Assembly: GCA_029204225.1 (NCBI GenBank)
Contig: CM055093.1
Coordinates: 45,742,338-45,806,337 of the forward strand
Direction: 5' to 3'
DNA length: 64,000 bases
Source of the DNA: Diphasiastrum complanatum
Taxonomy: Eukaryota > Streptophyta > Lycopodiopsida > Lycopodiales > Lycopodiaceae
The position numbers and the translations under genes are program-made. The notes below the pieces were generated by a model. The model was not told the origin of the DNA and did not search any database. It saw only the letters and a program-made list of their open reading frames with translations. This document shows, in pieces, positions 20,429 through 34,916 of the stretch (the stretch's first letter is position 1; each line of letters begins with the position of its first letter).

Positions 20429-22789
20429 AGCTGTTCCTCTGGTTCAAAAGAGCTGAAGGCTTGCATGTATTTCTCACGCGACACGCGGAGTGTTCTTGCG
20501 ACAAGTCAGCGCCAATTAGTGGTGAGACCTCTAATGATCTTACCTCCATAATCATTCATCATGAACTATTGTAGACAACCAAACAGTTTGGCTATTCGGA
20601 AAGTACTGGAGAGTTGCTGCTCTGCTTTGTATGTGATTTCTTATGGCTTCTGGAGTTGTAAATGCCTGTAGTTTCTGAGACAACTTGTCGTCCTTATTGG
20701 CACTATATGTACCAAAGTTTTGATATACGAGGTGGAAGTTTTCCTTTGCAATGAATATGCATGTCAAGATCAACCTACTTTGTCACGAGAGAGCAAAGTC
20801 AATGTTCTCAGGTTTTCAACATTACGCTGAGATCTACTTATGGTGTATAAATTGTAAAAAGAAAGTTACAAGCTTAAAGTTAAGTTCTTTTTTGCTTCAA
20901 TGCCTTTTGGCATCTCATAGTTCTGAATTATAAGAAATTTTAAGTTGACATTCCTCTGACCAGTCGGTAGAGGAGTGGTTCTCCAAATTTATTTGTCCTT
21001 TCGGCTGTGAAAATGTTAAAAAATACTTTTATCAACAAGTCTAAAAAGAGATTTAACAAGATCAAGGAAAAACTTTCATTAAAGAATTTCAGCACCTAAA
21101 AAGCTTTGCTGTAGCACGAATTTTGAAAGTCAAGCATTTAGAGCTCAATGTGGTGAACCTCAGAAGAATCTTGAGTGAGGCATGTTTTTGGTTTAAGCAA
21201 CTTTTTACAAGTGTTTATTTTTTGTTTGAACTTTGCAGATGTGTTTGTGTTTAGATGCATATAGTAATAGTGTTAGATATCAAAGAATCCTTGTAGGTAG
21301 CAAAACATACTTGCTTGTTGGCTCTCTTTTGAAAAACTTCGATTGCAAACCTCATAATTATGCAAATGAGATCTTTCAATTCTTTCAAAGCGTAATTACA
21401 TCTGAGTAGTTAAACCAAAGTTGTAACATCCAATACATGTAACTGTTGAGAGCTTGTTCATGCTTTGTGCATGTATGGGGCAAACAATTCTGGCAATTAC
21501 GCCTTACCGATGGTTTTGAAATTTTGTTAAGCTTCAGCTTGGCGGTTATAGAGTTTAGAGCATCCTTGAGATCCTTATGCTGGCTTCCACTTGGATGTGG
21601 CCTTGTAAAGAGGCTTTTAAACTAGTTTTGCACATTGAGACGTGATATTTGTATCCCAAGGTAAAGTATCAGTGAATTTATTTACCTATGTCACCTTCCT
21701 TATACACCTAAGTTACAATTCATGTTGTCACAACTAGATAGATTCGATTCTATTTTAAGATATTTCTAGGAGTGGAAAATTCTGCCAAACACAACATTAA
21801 GGTCTTGACATCTAATTGATACATTTCTCTACAAAATCACATGTCAATATCATATAATCATAGTTTGGGAGTTTTTTAGTCATCATGCTCTAATACCGCC
21901 AAGCTTGTGCAATATCGACATATATATAATATTCAATAGTTCAGAAGAGGTACATACATATGTGGATTTTAACATTCTCTCTGTTTCATTTTTAAACCTT
22001 CTCTTTAGGCCTTGAGTGTTTTGTGAGAATTCATCATTTGAGTTTTCTTATGGATTATCTTTCTACATTCATACAACTTAAGAGAAAGCTACGAGAAAAT
22101 TAAAGATTCCAAAGAAAGAAAATGTAGCATGAGTAAGCAGCTAGCCATCAATAAAAAGGTTACTGGCATGCTCAATAAGAGAAGATGAATGTTCAACATT
22201 CATCGAATAGAATGACTATGTAAGTATAGTGATTGTCAAGGGACAAAGGTAAATGTTTTGAAGTATAGTGATGGAAATGTCTAAACATTGGTCAAATATT
22301 GGGTAAGAGAGTATTAAGAACCGTTGGTAAATGTTTTACATTTGAAGTCATACAAGTGGATGCATCCCTTAAGCAATTTAGGTCAACACAAGTGCTCAAG
22401 TTCTTTGTGATTTGGTCTTTTGACTTATTTATTTGATTAGTCTTTTGGTCTCACTTATATCTTATCATTTTCATCACCTAACTTGGTAAAACATGATGCA
22501 ATGAGTAGTTTGGTATATTTAGTCTAATATTTGTTTTATCAATTGGGAGGGCATTGGCATATGACCCTTCATAGCTTCGATTAGTCTGGTGACTATGTTA
22601 TGTCATTCCTATTTCATCCTCCTATTTATATTCAATCATTTCCATCATCTAACCTACTAAATTATGGTGAAATGAAAAGTTTAGTAGACGTAGTAATGTT
22701 TTTATCAAGAAGGGGTGTTCATATGACTCTACATAGCTTTGATTAGTCTTGTGATTGCTTTATTTAGTTATTGTTTTGTCCGCCCACTT

Positions 22790-25246
22790 ATTGTTGGGAA
22801 TTTAAGAAAACCCCCTTGCCACAAGTCGAGCTTTCCTTCTGTCGATGATGCTGTCTGCTTTGTATTTGATCTTATAGATCCATTTGTAGTTGATAATCTT
22901 TTTGTTTGTTGGCAGGTCGGTGACAGTCCAAGTGTTGTTTCTCAGCAGTGAGTTGTACTCTTTGTCCATTGCTTCTTTCCAGAGATTTGAGTTGGCCTAT
23001 GACAAAGCTTCCTCCACTGTGGTTGACTCCTGAATAGAATAGTGAGCAGATTCATCAGTATATCGGATAGGCTGAGATCGAATTTTTGATGATCTTCTGG
23101 TTGAAGCTTCTGGCTGTGAAGTTCGACTTTTTGTCGGCTATGTCGGGCATGTCAGACACATTGACTGCTCTTGAGTTGCAGTTTCTTCATCTTCTTCCGG
23201 ATCCGATTGTATAGGGTGACTACATGAAGGAATGGAAATTGCCTTATGAGAAGAGTCAGTTGTCGGGGTAGAAATTGTGGACTGCATTTGGCCCTTGCCT
23301 TGTCCTTCAAATCAATAAACCGATCTTCGATAAAAGTCACATCCTTGTTAGTGAAAATTTTACAAGTGTCTATGTTATACAGTCTGTACATTCCATCAGT
23401 ATTGCAATATCCAACAAAAATTGTTTTAAAAGAATATTCATCAAGTTTGTTTCTGTTGTCCTTCGGGACATGAGCATAAGTTGTGCATCCAAATATTTTC
23501 AAATGTTTGATTGAGAGTTTGAATCCTGTCCAAACCTCATAAGGAGTTTTGCTGTTAGGAACACCCTTAGTTATACATCGATTTTGCAAATAAGCTGTTG
23601 TTGGAACAACATGTTGCCAAAATGATTTGGGCAAAGAAGCATGTTAGCAGACTCGACTAAGGCCCCGTTCTTCCTTTCAGCCAGTGCATTTGACTGTGAA
23701 GAATAGGAAGCAGCAAACTGTTGCTCGATGCCATTGGTTGAGTAGTAATCCTTGAATTTATTTGAAATGTATTCTCTGAGAGCTTTGATTCTTTTGCATG
23801 TCTGCAACTCAACATACTTGAAGAACTGGAAGGCTTCAGATTTGTGCTTTAGAAAATAGACAGCAGTCCTTCTAGAATAATCATCTATGAAAGTAATAAA
23901 TTTTTTTGCATCAAGTGATGATGGTGTTTGCATTGGACCACATATATCAGTATGCACAATGTCTAATAGATCTCTAAAAATGTGTTCTTGATTTGACTTG
24001 AATGGCTTCTTTGCCTACTTTCCTTTGATACAACTTGAGTAGACAAGGGGATTGACAACTTTACATTCTAAATCAAGAACTGAAGAATGTTTAGACATGT
24101 TACCTATTGATGTATAGTTAAGGTGACCAAGTCTATAATGCCAAATCACTTCTTTATTCATAGATGTTGAACTGCTTAAAGCACGATCAGTCACAACATT
24201 ACAATGACTAAGCTTATAGAGATATCCTTGTCTCTTTTCGAGTGCAAGAACTCTCCTACTTTTATCAAGAATTAGATAGAAATCTGTCTGAAGCTCTACC
24301 CTATGTCCTAAATCGTGATTCGACTGACTGACAATAGATTTGTTGTCAGATTCGGGACATACAATACATTTGGCACAAGCTTCGACATTCCATTCTGAAA
24401 ATTCATCCTAACAGTACCTTCACCTTTAATTATGTGGGAACTGATGTCTCCAAGGTGAATAAATTTCTTTGTGTTGTAGGGTGAATAGTTGATGAACCAT
24501 TCTTGATGGCTTGTCATGTGTTGTGTAGCTTCAGAATTGAGAAACCACTTCTCTGACTGTTTGACATGGTGATGGCTCACCATGAAGACTTCATGTTCTC
24601 ATCATCATCTTCGATCTTTTGTTTGGTGTCGGTTGCATGAGCTTGCTGATTCGGCTGTTTTTTTTTCTTGTCATTGTTGAACTTCAAGACTCGACAGTCT
24701 TTGGCAGTACTTGCAGACAAATCTTTTCTTGTTGTTCTGAGTAGGTGGCCGATTCTGGGACTTCAAAGACTGCTTTTGATTGCTGTCATTATGTTTGACA
24801 GCTTTCTTCTTCTGTTGCTTCTTTGAGCCCTTCTTTGAGAACAATGTTTCCGAGTCGTTGATGGAGGATGGAGATGCTCCATCTCTTTTTGTTTCCTCCT
24901 GCAACAACATAGTTATGACTCTAGATAATGTGATGTCTGAGTGTGTGGAAACCATCATCACCCAGTTTTCATAGGAAGATGGTAAGCTTGACAATAAGGT
25001 CATTACAACATCAGAGTCTTTAATTGCTGAACCTATTGCTGCCATCTGATCCATTAGAGTCTTAAATTCATTTATGTGATTCTGAACAAAATCACCATCT
25101 AACATTCTGAGAGAGAAGAATTTTCTCCTCAGATGCAGCTTCGAAGTGATATCTCTCACTTCATATAATGTACTCAATATATCCCAAGCTTTTTTCGATG
25201 ATTGGATTTTTCTGATGTAACCAATTTGTGTGTCGGAGATGTTAAG
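22790..25246 (-). pseudogene. Ty1/copia gag-to-RT fragment (minus strand)
   Basis: Read right to left it starts inside gag (TLNISDTQIGYIRK, KKAWDILSTLYEVRDITSKL, then the knuckle start CKYC). It continues with protease-like WFLNSEATQHMTSHQEWF, where the DSG active-site Asp-Ser-Gly is degenerate (NSE), and LYVPNLTTNLLSVSRI. Integrase follows: MHTDICGPMQ, FIDDYSRRTAVYFLKHKSEA, ALAERKNGALVESA, TPYEVWTG and IFVGY. The end is the start of the RT (NNTWTVTDLP, YKWIYKIKY, RKARLVARGFS, stop near 22790). Stops and frameshifts are scattered. The 5' end is cut at 25246 by the LTR of another element, and the rest of RT and RNase H is missing. Confidence 0.85.
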
Positions 25247-28200
25247 TGTAAAGACCACTAAGGACAATCCCCTAAGATGAGGATAGGAAAACACAAGGGA
25301 GACTGTGGAGCAAAACCACCCAACCAATCCTAGATCCCTCTTGGAGAATCCTCCTGGATCTAGCCCCCAAGCTCTGCCAATGTGACAACAAGAAGAGAAG
25401 AGCTCATCAGGTAACCTAGACCAAGTCGTCGACGAAATAATCACTACCTCAATATATAGAGAGTAGGATCCTGTGCATGAGTCCATGCAATCTCCATGCA
25501 GGTCAACTATAAATAGGTCACAGCTCTTCATGCATACCTCCTGCCTATATCAGTTACACGTACATGCACTACTCCATATTTGGATCTTGCAAAGTAAAGT
25601 AGATGGAAGGTGTTCCATACATGAATCTAGTAATTTGGATTCTTTTCAGTTATAGAGTATTTCACTATAATAATTGTAACAACCAAGAGAGTTCTAAACT
25701 TGTTAAAAGAATTAAGTTCTTGTACCGATTCTGGAATAGATATTGGATATCTAGGACAGTATGAGATTCGGTTTTGTTGAAATCTATGTTTCTTTTGGGT
25801 TAGTGATACATTCTATTGTACTGAGATGATACATTATGTTTTGTCCATGATGGATACAATATGAAATGGTATTCTTTGAGTAACACTAAAGAAGCATGAG
25901 AGATTTCAATTGTTAAGACCATCTTCTGGAATTGGTTGTGAATCTGATCCTATATCTGGGTATAAGATAGTCAAATAGTTTTTTTTTGACTTTTTGGGCA
26001 AAATAGATCTGGATGCAGAGGATTCTTGGAGGAAAAGCTGGTGGTATGGGACATCAGTGATTCTAAAGGAGATTTCTTGGGTAGAATGACCTGTAGACCG
26101 ATGGTTAGTGATTGATGTAATGGTAATACTAACAGAGTCCATTGGTTTTTGTTTAGGGTATTTGGGGAATTATGAGATTTAGATCGATCCCTAAATGGTA
26201 TCTCATTAATTACAAGATATAGAAGCCCTTAAATCTATTTCTCTATTTTATTAGACCTCTACTTTTTAGAACTTTCTTAATACATGACAATTGGATTGAG
26301 ATTCATATAATTCCTTCCAGTGTAGAAATCTGTTTTGAAGGACTGTTATAGTTATATGATATTGTACTTCCATATAGATTTTTTGAATATGGCTCAGAAT
26401 TTAGGTTTCCTGAATCCTAACGTTAGTCTCTATTTGATAGTTGATTATTGAAAGATAATATTTCTATTATTCGAGATAAGATATTCTGTGATTATGAGAA
26501 AAAAGTCCGGTTTGTAATAGTATTGGATACTCATTACTGACTTTTTGAATCTTTGATATTTTATACGTTGTCTCCTGGGAACTTTTAAATCAAAATTATG
26601 GAATTTCTTTTTTAAAAGGGGGAAAGAAAAGATAAGAATAAGTCTTTCAAGGAATCAGCCAATTGCATTGATTTTGGGAAAAAATCTTGTATGTGTGCAA
26701 AGGTAAAACTATCCAGTTTGAAATAGAGGAACTTTCTAAGTGATTATTTTGAGTAATCTGGAACTAGAGGAGTTTTGGGGTTATTGAGCTGTGAGATATT
26801 CATTAATATGGGAAGTAGTGGTAAAGATTAAATTAAGATTCATTGATTGTTACCAAGTACCATTTTGTTATGGATTGCATCAGTGCAATAAAGCTTTAAT
26901 CTTAACTCTATGTTCAAAATTGCCTGTATAAGTTAGCCTAATCTTGGTTAGTATGCTAAGATTTGTTGTAGGCTGATTGATTAAAGAAATTTTGTTAATA
27001 AGAGTCAGATGGTTGGAAAACTTGTGATGTGGAGTTATTCACTTCAAAGATTTCCCAGATATATTATTTACTCATGAGAAATAGAGTTCTTTAGTAGCTG
27101 AGTTGCAAGATTCTCAATGAGTTATGTGAGTAACATATGCAGATTGTGGATATCTGTTAGAATATAGCCTATGTTTATGTATAGGAACATAGTTAGATAA
27201 GTTGTTTATGTACATCTTAATCTTGTGGATCTACTATGTGTTTCCTATGTACTGAGTTTATATTGTATACTTAAACTAGTCAGAGTGCATAGACATATGA
27301 ACAAGTAATGTGTGGAACAGTTACTTGCAGGTTAATGTCTCTTTCTGTTGAAAGGATAATTCAATAACTTATTTATGGTTTAGAAGAAGATCTTAATGTG
27401 GTGTTATACATGTATAATTGAGATCTGCACCTAGACATTTAAGATTTTTGAATCATCTACAATTGACTTTGAGTAATTGGATTACTCCTAATTAGAAGTT
27501 AATTGGATAAATAAGCAGTGTGAAGAGAATTCATCGAGAACTGTTTATTTTGATCTATATTGCTTATAAGTCACATGATTAGTGAGTCATCTGGATTCAT
27601 TTATGAGAACTGTGCATAGAATATAGAAGATTCTTGATATAGAATATTTCTTGAAGGAGAGATATCCTAAGTTATTGACTATATCCCAGTGAGCTCATAT
27701 ACATATATTCGATGACAGAGTCTAACTAATGTCAAGGATAACCACTGAATTCAGTTGGAATTCAGCAGAACTTTATAAACTCTAGAAGTGGTTCTAGGTG
27801 ATTGTATAAAGTTTATATTTGTTAAAGACAAATGTTATAATAGTCTTTAATCACTAGGTTGATTGTAGAATTTGGAACTCATAATTTGGTTAAGAATTGA
27901 GATAAAAGAATATTTTTGAAATCCAGTAATTTTCCTTGTGGAAAAGATTTCAGAATGTTTCTTATATTTTCCGAGTGGTATGTTGTGCATATACTCTAGT
28001 ATCTCTAAATGATTAAGTATGGGTTTAGAATTTGATAAATTATGATTGACGAATCATAAGATTCTAAATGTTTATGATTGACGAATCATAAATTGATACT
28101 TAAAGGTCCTTAGATAATTATATGGAAATATGATGATTCTTAAGATGATGAGTAATTCTTGATCAATTGGTTGAGTTAAAATTTAGATTTGTTATTTGAA

Positions 28201-28527
28201 CTCTAAATTTGTGTACAACTTGAGATTGTTTTTATTAGGTAATTGTTTACTTATGAGGAATTTGCTTACCTGTACTGATTGTAGTCAAGGAATGCTTGTG
28301 TACTGTTTTTCAGCCTAAAATCTCTTAGGAGATCCATCAAGATAAAAATGACTTCAACTCAGTCCTGAGTACCCCAGATTAGAGTGCCTGGGTCTCTCAA
28401 GGTCATTAGTCACCAACATGCCTCGATGTGGAATAAAATCTAGGCGTGACTAATACTCTCGAACACTGGAGGGCCGATCTACCATATTAGGACTATTCCA
28501 TGTCCTTAGCTGAATATGGCCATAACA
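25247..28527 (-). mobile_element. Minus-strand LTR split by a 2.8-kb nested copy
   Basis: Positions 25247-25579 plus 28377-28527 together match, inverted, the LTR at 34417-34892. On the minus strand the LTR starts TGTTATGGCC at 28527 and ends CTTTACA at 25247. The purine-rich bases GGAATGAAGAA just outside the start resemble the polypurine tract of the 34.4-kb copy, so this looks like a minus-strand 3' LTR. It abuts a broken copia gag at 25246. The interruption 25580-28376 matches the internal region at 31.25-33.8 kb. Confidence 0.65.
25580..28376 (+). mobile_element. Nested copy of non-coding LTR-element internal region
   Basis: Long blocks align in direct orientation with about 31230-33840. 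Examples are the paired GATTGACGAATCATAA motifs at about 28045-28095 (compare 33545-33595), GGTATGGGACATCAG at 26043 (compare 31561) and CAATTGGATTGAG at about 26287. Divergence is substantial but collinear. No ORF above about 80 codons is present, so it is a large non-coding (LARD-like) sequence. Confidence 0.6.
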
Positions 28528-31229
28528 TTCTTCATTCCTGCCATCTGAGAGTTCCACCATTGCACAACAAACTGGATTCCACAAAAGAAATCTATGCAAC
28601 TGGTTGATCCCATGAAAGTTTTTGGATGGGATGGAGAGGAATTTTACGTCAAATCGGAATGGAATGCACTTGGATTCACATCCTGGATGGAGTGCTGTTT
28701 TTTCAAGGGAAAATTGGGTTTGGATTTAGTAATTCTTGTTTTGAGCATGCTTTTCAAACTTGGTGGTAGAGTGCTCTTCTCCTTGTTTGATTTTGTTAGA
28801 GATGCTGTGAATTAGTGTGGAATTCATTGTTAAAAAATTTCAGTTTGAAGTAGAATGATCTGCTTGAGTAGATCCACTTTCTTGATCAGATTTGTTTTTC
28901 TTAGATGAGTGATTTGCATGAGTCCACAATGTTTTGGACAGTTTTGATTCAGATTAGTAGCAGGCTATTTTGTTGATAGATTGATAAGAGTCAATTTATC
29001 TGGGATACGTAAGCTGATTGTTGTTGGAAATCTTGAAATTATGGTTGGCATGTGAGGATTTATGGTTTCAGACTAATCCTCTTGTGAAGCATTCAAACTG
29101 TGAACAAGAAAACTGAAAACATTGATTGGAAAATGTAAATTGGTGACTCTCTAAGCTGTGACAGATTTGGACTTTGGATTGTGGATGCATGCTAGATTAA
29201 TTGTGGATGCAAATTAGTTCTTGGAACTCCTGTGATCTTGTAGCTTGCTTACTTGAGGAGGTTTTGAATGATAAACCTATTTACTCTCAATATTTGTAAA
29301 ATCTGATTTGGTGAGGGATGAGACCTCTGTTTTGATAAAAGCAAGTGTAGAGAGGGTCACAACAATGTTTGTTCGCATGGAGTAGAAAAGAAAAAACCCT
29401 GCAGAAGAGTTGCATGATTGGAAACTTGTTAGAAACCTCTACTCAAAGTAAGTGAGATCATAGAGGGATGCAGTAATAACCTACTTTAGCAAAGAGTGAA
29501 AACTTAGAAAATAAATCTCTGCTAACTATCACCAGCGATTGCTAAACATCCATCTTAGAGTCAAGATGAAGCAGATTCGGATCTGGGAATCTTCTGATTT
29601 TGTCGGGATCTTCTGGTTCATGCTTCATGCCCTATGGAATCCTCACATGAGAGGATCTGTGAGTGATTTAGGGCCGTGGGAAGCCTTTGATCATTCCAGC
29701 TGTTGATGCGCACCATCAGACCTGCAAAACAACAATTGAATGCTGGTTCTCTGGTGGATGAGGCTTGAAAATATGTTATTCAAGCGCTGTGGAAAGTTGT
29801 GGGGAGCGCGATGCTTCATAGCATTCTATCTTCAACGACTGATAATCGAGCAGCCTCCTGACCTTCAAATTCCTTGCTCTCTCGTTGGAGGAGGTCACAG
29901 TTGGAAAGAAATTTGGTGGCGGCTGTTGCAAGTCGGTTAACCTATTTTTTTTTTTTTTTGTGGCTCATGTGTGAATGAGGAATCACCTTTTGGACTTGAT
30001 TCTCATGCATTTGCATGGTTTCTCCAAGAGCTATAGCATGTTGCATGCCAAAAAACTGAGTTTTGGGAAGTCTTGCACTGCTAGTAGGTGTCCAAGTGGT
30101 GAAATTCACCTGTATTCATAGTTGGGAATGAAAATACCAATACTCTGAATTCTTTTTTGGGGATTTGTTGGAAATAAATTTTATTATCCTAACGTTTTGA
30201 TTATGTGATTGGATCCATGGATTTAGGATTGGCAATAGAATTTTTTCATGATTCTCCAGGCAAGTGCCCTGCAAGTGGAAATTTAATTTCCTGGTACTGT
30301 GTGTTTTTTTTTTTTAAAGTTTAACTCTGGAATAGAAATATTCCCAGTTAATAGAGTTAAAGGATATTTTCGGTTCTTGCTTTGGACTCGGTGATGCACC
30401 GATAGGTTTATCCTAAAAGATTTTGATCTTTAGGATTGAGGAAACTAAAGCTTTTCAGATACTTGTTAAAGTGAATAAATGGAATAAGGTCGTAATTTTT
30501 GGAAGGTAGTTCTATATTCGATTGAAAAACAAGTGTATAAAATATCATAAAGAATATTCGGAACCAAATTTTATTGATTTTCCATTGATTCAGGCAACTT
30601 TAACGAAGTAATGAAAATAAACCGGTGTGGTAAAAAAGGAAGTAGCCTAACATTTACTTGTGTCAATGGAGCTTTCGAGGCCTTCGCTAGAAGAATTTTC
30701 GGGTGACCAAAAAATCTAAGGGATGAAGAAAATGAGACACATGTGTAGGTAAATGTGACAATGTTGTGTAATTTGGATTAGTTAATAATCCCTATTTGGA
30801 AATTGCATAGCACTGGTTTTTTGAATTCATTAGGTTGAATTTATTTTGAATATCTATAGGACCTTGAGTTGACCCTATTTTGGTATGGAAAATTGTGACA
30901 TGGAACGAGAATGGCACTTGGTTCACATTTGTACTGTAATGAGCCTTATTCCTAAGAGTTGGAACTCTCAGATGGCAGGAATTCGGGAATGATAGTACCA
31001 ACTAGATGGGTTGTTTATGTGACGGTAAAGCCATGTGCAGATTCTTGTTAAATCACAATTTCTTAACTGGATTATTGCAATCCATTAAGAACAAATTTGG
31101 GGGTATTCCAGTATTTGGTGGGATAGATATGTGCACATATGGTATTGGAAATCCAGATGGAGTTTTGAGATCTCTAGATTATCGGATAATGCAGTTAATG
31201 ATTTTCTTGAATGAATTGAATTCCTTGTA
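28528..31229. mobile_element. Non-coding inner part of inverted LTR-element cluster
   Basis: No protein could be recognised. Positions 28553-28612 are the reverse complement of about 32205-32270, and a CCTGCCATCTGAGAGTTCC segment at 28550 recurs inverted near 30960-30980. The region therefore belongs to the same repeat family in inverted or rearranged form. T-runs occur at 29946 and 30308. Confidence 0.45.
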
Positions 31230-34200
31230 CCATTTTAAATATAGATACTAGATATCTATTGGTATACTTCAGCTATATTGAATTTTTTCTTTTGGGTTTG
31301 AAGAATAAACTTAGGTCATTTCGACTGTATATGAACAAGGTTTCTCGTCCATACTGGGGGTCAATGCCTAGTGGTATTCTTAGATGAATTGTCATCTACT
31401 TTGAAAACTTAATGAAATGGAGAATTCAATAGAGGAGGTATTTTTCTGAAAATGGTTGAAGATTGGATCCTATATTGGATATAGGATGGTCAAAGAGTCT
31501 TTTTTGATTTTTTGATGGTCTAATTTAAAAGCAAAGGGCTTTCTTGGAGAGAAAACTGGTGGTATGGGACATCAGCGATTTCAAAGAGGAAATTCTTGTG
31601 TGAAAATGATCTGTAGGCCGGTGGTTAGTATTTACACTAACAGTAATGCTAACAGTTGAAACCATTGGTTAAAATTGTTTAAGGTATTTGGAGAGTTTAT
31701 GAGATATAGATCCGGATCCCTAAATGGTATCTCATAAATTCCAAATCGGAAATCCTTAAAAGCTATTTCTCTTTTAATTTTAAACCTCTACTTTTTAGAA
31801 ATTTCTTAAATACAAGACAATTGGATTGAGATTCATATAATTCCTTCCAGTGCAGAACTAGGTTCTGAAGGACTGTTAAAGTTATATGAATGTAGGCTTC
31901 CTTTTCAGGTTTGTGAATATAGCTCAGAATCAATTAATGTTTTAATTGATTAAGTGGAATTTAAACTTCATGAGCCCAAATGATTATCTCTATTTGATAG
32001 TTGATTATTGAGAGTAATGTTTCTATCACTCGGGGTAAGATATTTTATGATTTTAAGAAAAAGGTCCGGATTGTAATAGTATCTGATACTCATTACTGAC
32101 TTTTTCAAATTTTTAGTATCTTATACGTTGTCTTCTGGGAACTTTTTGATTGAAATTGTGAAATTTTTTTTAAAAGGGGGAGAAGAAAATGATAGAAATC
32201 AGACTTTCATGGGATCAACCAGTTGCATAGATTTCTTTTGTGGGATCCAGTTTGTTGTGCAATGGTGGAACTATCCAGAAGAATAGAGGAAATCTCTAGT
32301 GATTGTTTTGAATAATCTGGAACTAGAGTAATTTTGGGGGATTTTTGAGCTGTGAGATTTTCATGAATACGAGAAGTAGCGGTAAAGATTAAATTAAGGT
32401 TCACTAATTGGCTACCAAGTACCATTTAGTTATGGATTGGATCAGTGGAATAAAGCTTTAATCTGAAATTTTTGTCCAAAGATGTCTATATAAGTCAGTC
32501 TAATCTTAGTTGGTGCACTAAGATCTGAAGTAGGTTGATTGGTTGAAGGAATTTTGTGGATAAAATTATGATGGTTGGAAAACTTGGAATGTGGAATTAT
32601 TCACTTCAGAGATTTCCCAGATATGTTATTTACTCAAGAGAAATAGAATCTTCTGTAGTTGAGTTACAAGATTCTCAGTGAGTTATGTGAGTAACATATG
32701 CAGATATTGGAGAAATCTGCCAAATAAGGACATATGTGTTTATGTACAGGGTCATAGTGAGATTATTCTCATATGTGCACGATTAATCTTGTTTGGATCT
32801 ACTATGTATTCTTGGTTACTAAGGTTATTTGGTTCACTTAACCTAGATGTTGAACATAGACATGTGATCAAGTATTGTGTTTGACAAGTACTTGCGGAGT
32901 TAACAGATATGTTCTAATAGATCTATTAATTAACTTAAAATGATTTGGATAATAATCTAAATGTGTTGTTGTACATGTACAGCTGCACCTGGACATTTAA
33001 GATTTCTAAATCATGAGCAATTAACTTGAGTAGTTGATTTACTCCTGTGAAAGTTAATTGGTAAAACGGACACTATGAAGAGTATTCACCAGAAAATGTT
33101 TGTTTTGTGTGTATCGGGAATTGTGTGCATAGGATACTGAATTCTTGGATGAGTATTTCTCAGTTTAGAAATAAATTTGATTCATTAGTGATAGTATCCA
33201 TGTGAGCTCAATTGGATACCGGATCCTAATGGTGCCAAGAATGGTAAACTGAATTTTGGGAATTCAGTAAAATTTTGAAATCTCTAGATGTTATCCTAGG
33301 AGATTGTATAAAGTTTATATTGTTAAAGATGAATGTTATAATAGTCTTTAATTACTTGGATGATTGTAAAATTTGAAACTCATAATCTGATTAAGAATTA
33401 GTTTGGAAGAATATTCTTGGAATCCAGTGATTTTCCTTGTAAAAAAGATTTCAGAATGATTCTTATATTTCATAAGTTGTATGTTGTACATATACTCTAG
33501 TATTTTTCAATGATCAAGTATGGTTTTGGAATCTTGTAAATTATGATTGACGAATCATAAGATTCTAAATGTTTATGATTGACGGATCATAAATTGATAC
33601 TTAAAAGTCATTTGAAGATTATTGGCAAATTTCTTAAGATAAGGAGTAATTCTTGATCAATTGAGTGAGTCAAGGATTTAGATCTGTTATTTGAACTCTA
33701 AATTCCTTTACTCCAGTGCATACTTGAGATTGTGTGGATCTCACAGACATGTTCATAAAGTAATTACTTATGAGTAATTTGTTTTTCTTTCAGATTGTAG
33801 TTTATCAGTGCTTGTATACAAAGTTCAGTCTATATCTCCAGATTTATAGGAGACAGTTAAATATATTAAGATACAGATAATTGCTGATTTCTTGCATTTG
33901 GTGCTAGGAATGGGGCTGTTAACTCATTTGAGTAACTGCAGTACTCTGGTTTGAGTTATGATTGTCTGAGACTTGATGGATCTCCTAGAGATTTTAGATG
34001 ACTTAATTGTGGTATTTTAGAATATTTTGGTATTCTTAAAATATTTGTACCGAGAAGCCTTATTTTCTACAAGAAATTGACATGGAATTTCTTTAGCTTT
34101 TGGCTTTGATTTCTGAAATAAAATAAAATCACCCAGTATTTCATGTAATTGGGATTACATGAAGGTGATGAGTATTTATTTTGGATAAGATCTACCAATT

Positions 34201-34416
34201 TGGAGGATTTATAGCTTAGTGTATCTTTTGGAATTTGAATTAGTATTCATGAGTAGAGACAAGCAATTTAAATATTGTTGCATCTCTGAGTACTTATTTA
34301 GATGGAAAGATCAGACTAAGAATAATGGTTCATGGTTAAGATTTGAAAGTTTAAAGAATAGTTTCATGTTTTCTTTTTCCTGTTCCGAGGACATAACCTA
34401 TTTAAGGGAGGAAGAA
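31230..34416 (+). mobile_element. Non-coding internal region of plus-strand LTR element
   Basis: It is collinear with the nested copy at 25580-28376 and ends in a polypurine tract (AAGGGAGGAAGAA) directly before the LTR at 34417. Only short ORFs without family resemblance occur, so the element is non-autonomous. The 5' LTR was not found. Confidence 0.55.
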
Positions 34417-34892
34417 TGTTATGGCCATATTCAACTAAGGACATGGAATAGTCCTAATATGGTAGATCGGCCCTCCAGTGTTTGACCTAGATTTTATTCC
34501 ACATCAAGGCCTGTTGGTGACTAATGACCTTGAGAGGAACCAGACACTCTAATTGAGACATATGGAATAGTGCATGTACGTGTGACTGATATAGGCAGGA
34601 GGTATGCATGAAGAGCTGTGACCTATTTATAGTTGACCTGTATGGGGATTGCATGGACTCATGCACATGATCCTACTCTCTATATATTGAGGTAGTGATT
34701 ATTCCGTCGACGACTTGGTCTAGGTTACCTGATGAGCTCTTCTCCTCTTGCTGTCACATTGGCATAGCTTGGGGGCTAGATCCAGGAGGATTCTCCAGGA
34801 GGGATCTAGGATTGGTTGGGTGGTTTTGCTCCACAGTCTCCCTTGTGTTTTCCTATCCTCATCTTAGGGGATTGTCCCTAGTGGTCTTTACA
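34417..34892 (+). mobile_element. Plus-strand LTR, 476 bp
   Basis: It starts TGTTATGGCC after a polypurine tract and ends GTGGTCTTTACA (TG...CA). It matches, in inverted orientation, the split LTR at 25247-28527. A TATA-like CTCTATATATTGAG lies near 34677-34690, fitting an LTR promoter. Confidence 0.65.
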
Positions 34893-34916
34893 TTACGAAG
34901 GTCAGATCCAAAGGCC

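Noticed and set aside
25247-34892. A single DNA transposon with long terminal inverted repeats
   Set aside because: The inverted ends have TG...CA structure with polypurine tracts on the inner side and no matching target duplication, so inverted LTRs fit better.
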